A stretch of 64,000 bases of DNA from Plecoglossus altivelis (lineage: Eukaryota; Chordata; Actinopteri; Osmeriformes; Plecoglossidae), in assembly GCA_036571765.1 (NCBI GenBank), contig BROE01000020.1, positions 18,327,236-18,391,235 on the forward strand, written 5' to 3'. Within the stretch, counting starts at the first letter, position 1; every line of letters starts with the position of its first letter. Below, piece after piece: positions 62,740 through 64,000 of this stretch. The translations under genes were made by a program, and so were the position numbers. Under the pieces are notes generated by a model that saw nothing but the letters and a program-made list of their open reading frames with translations, did no database searches and was not told the origin of the DNA.

Positions 62740-63191
62740 GTAGATCCAGGGCTGACGCTTGTGTGTTCTCATGCCCCAAGAGTAGTCTTCGTATCAACAT
62801 TCAGGTGGGCTGAGGCCAAAGAGGAGAGGACGCAGAAGGTTCTGGCCTAACGCATAAGAGCAGAGGGGGACCTGCGTAGACGCTCTGGGAAACGCGCTGC
62901 CGCTCCAAAGACGGACCTGGTGACGCCGGGCCAGCCGGTTGTATCTGGCTGCTGCGCGCGATGGCTTGCCTGTAACGCGTGAGAGTCAACGAGCGATCTA
63001 TGCGCACCCGCGCGACGCTTGTTTTGAGATAGACTTGTGCGCCGCGCGCCCTCAGTGGTGTGCATGGTCGCCAGGGCAACGCTACAAAGACGTAAAAAAC
63101 AGGTCTAGTCGGCGTGGATAGTCTTCCAAAGGTCTGGGGAAGTTGGGTCCTCCGTGTGAGCTGGGGTGATTCAGGGAAACGCATTCAAATG
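62740..63191 (+). other. CpG-rich segment ending in a strong donor: possible first exon of a gene outside the window
   Basis: CpG density rises sharply (gcgcgcgatgg, gcgcacccgcgcgacgc). The segment is followed by CAAAT|gtgagtaaag at 63192, an excellent 5' splice site on plus. No coding motif is recognised. Confidence 0.3.
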
Positions 63192-63699
63192 TGAGTAAAG
63201 TGTGTTTGTAGGAGCTCGTATCTTATAAAACTAAGATCATTATGCGAGAGTATATGCTTTGGCGGCAAAGCGAACGACTTGCGTATTTTGTTTTTTCTGG
63301 AGGGGTTTGAATGGATTTCTGCTTGCGTCAAGGCAGGATAGATCTGATATCTTCACGGAAGAGTACATGAATAATGAATGCGCAACTCACTTTGTGTTTG
63401 ACCTTGTGTGAGCTGCCTGTCTCTTTAATGGCAAAATACCAGCCAGAGTGTGTTGGGGAGATATCACTACACTATCAGTGATCACTGATCAGTCCTGGGG
63501 CTGCTGGATGCCTTTCAGCTAAGGAGTTAACTAGTGACGGGATGCACAGATGCAGAAAGCACACTGCAGTCAATCAAAAAGTCTCACGAATGAAACTTGT
63601 TTGTAAACAAAAAACAAAAAACAAAAGAGGAAAAATGGAATCTCCCAAAGGAGGTTGAGTCATAACTCTTTGTTTGAGAAGCGGCACGCGGTTTTCTAC

Positions 63700-63778
63700 G
63701 AAGAACGATCACGTGACTTACGATCACGTGACTTACGATCATGTGACTTAGGATCATGTGATTTAAGATCATGCTTTG
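63700..63778. repeat. 15-bp tandem array of E-boxes
   Basis: cgatcacgtgactta repeats every 15 bp. CACGTG occurs at 63710 and 63725, CATGTG at 63740 and 63755, and a broken fifth copy at 63770. It abuts the 3' tail of a minus-strand SINE. Confidence 0.88.
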
Positions 63779-63780
63779 AC

Positions 63781-63880
63781 GTATTTTTACACGTTCATCC
63801 AAAGCAACGTACGCCAGGGAAGATTCCTCCCTGCGAACTCTTGATCTGTTAAACGCTCTAACCACTAAGCTTTACCTCAC
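63781..63880 (-). mobile_element. tRNA-derived SINE, same family as at 45741
   Basis: On minus, the head contains agtggttagagcg and the tail contains acgttgctttggat, as in the adora3 3'UTR copy. Confidence 0.82.
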
Positions 63881-64000
63881 AACTACTGTTATCGGATGAC
63901 CTCCGCTCGTATTCGGGTCATCGTCAGTCAATGTCGCAACTCCCAGATCTTCTGCCTAGGGTGCCAAGGCAGATTACGTCATGAATTCTTAATCGGTTTT

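Noticed and set aside
62801..63184. 127-residue Arg/Pro-rich minus frame
   Set aside because: Consistent with chance open frame in CpG-rich sequence.

Overview
The window is teleost fish genomic DNA. It has vertebrate genes split by GT-AG introns, long intergenic stretches full of CA/GA/GGT simple repeats, tRNA-derived SINEs with fish-type tails, and one or more MITE-like elements. All gene identities come from reading exons by eye against remembered vertebrate families. No search was run, so the species and exact paralogue letters (a/b) are not assigned.

Layout. (1) 1-14.3 kb is a compact, mostly plus-strand block: the last two coding exons of wdr82, complete twf2 (9 coding exons, 349 aa), complete cish (3 exons, 233 aa, with a tandem STAT5-type site pair upstream) and complete rhoa (4 coding exons, 193 aa, with one intron needing a GC donor). 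WDR82, TWF2, CISH and RHOA all lie in human 3p21, so the block is conserved synteny. (2) 15.2-19.2 kb holds complete minus-strand tmem43 (12 exons, 401 aa), with two introns occupied by perfectly regular minisatellites. (3) 19.2-33.7 kb has no protein gene I can support. It is a simple-repeat desert followed by CpG-richer sequence, and it ends in a two-hairpin let-7 cluster (a let-7k-like and a let-7a sequence) at 33.7-34.3 kb, probably carried by a plus-strand noncoding transcript. (4) 35.1-45.7 kb has two adenosine receptor genes head to head: a divergent A1/A3-like receptor on minus, with a roughly 79-residue Pro-Gln-Thr expansion in its third intracellular loop, and an A3-type receptor on plus, followed 7 bp after its stop by a SINE. 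(5) 48-51.1 kb contains a small single-pass membrane protein of unknown function and rplp2 (ribosomal P2). (6) 53.4-56.7 kb carries a minus-strand Bcl-2-family gene resembling BCL2L14/Bcl-G. (7) 56.8-64 kb has no recognisable coding gene. It holds TG/CA arrays, a diverged local duplication, GA-rich sequence, a CpG-rich possible first exon and a SINE with a tandem E-box array.

Functionally this is a set of ordinary housekeeping and signalling genes rather than one system: actin capping (twf2), Rho signalling (rhoa), cytokine feedback (cish), inner nuclear membrane/ER (tmem43), purinergic signalling (two receptors), translation (rplp2) and apoptosis (bcl2l14-like). The most unusual signals are structural. 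Tandem repeats carry splice-site copies inside tmem43, a coding minisatellite sits in a GPCR loop, the let-7k-like 5p arm has a change not compensated in its 3p arm, and one rhoa intron has a GC donor.
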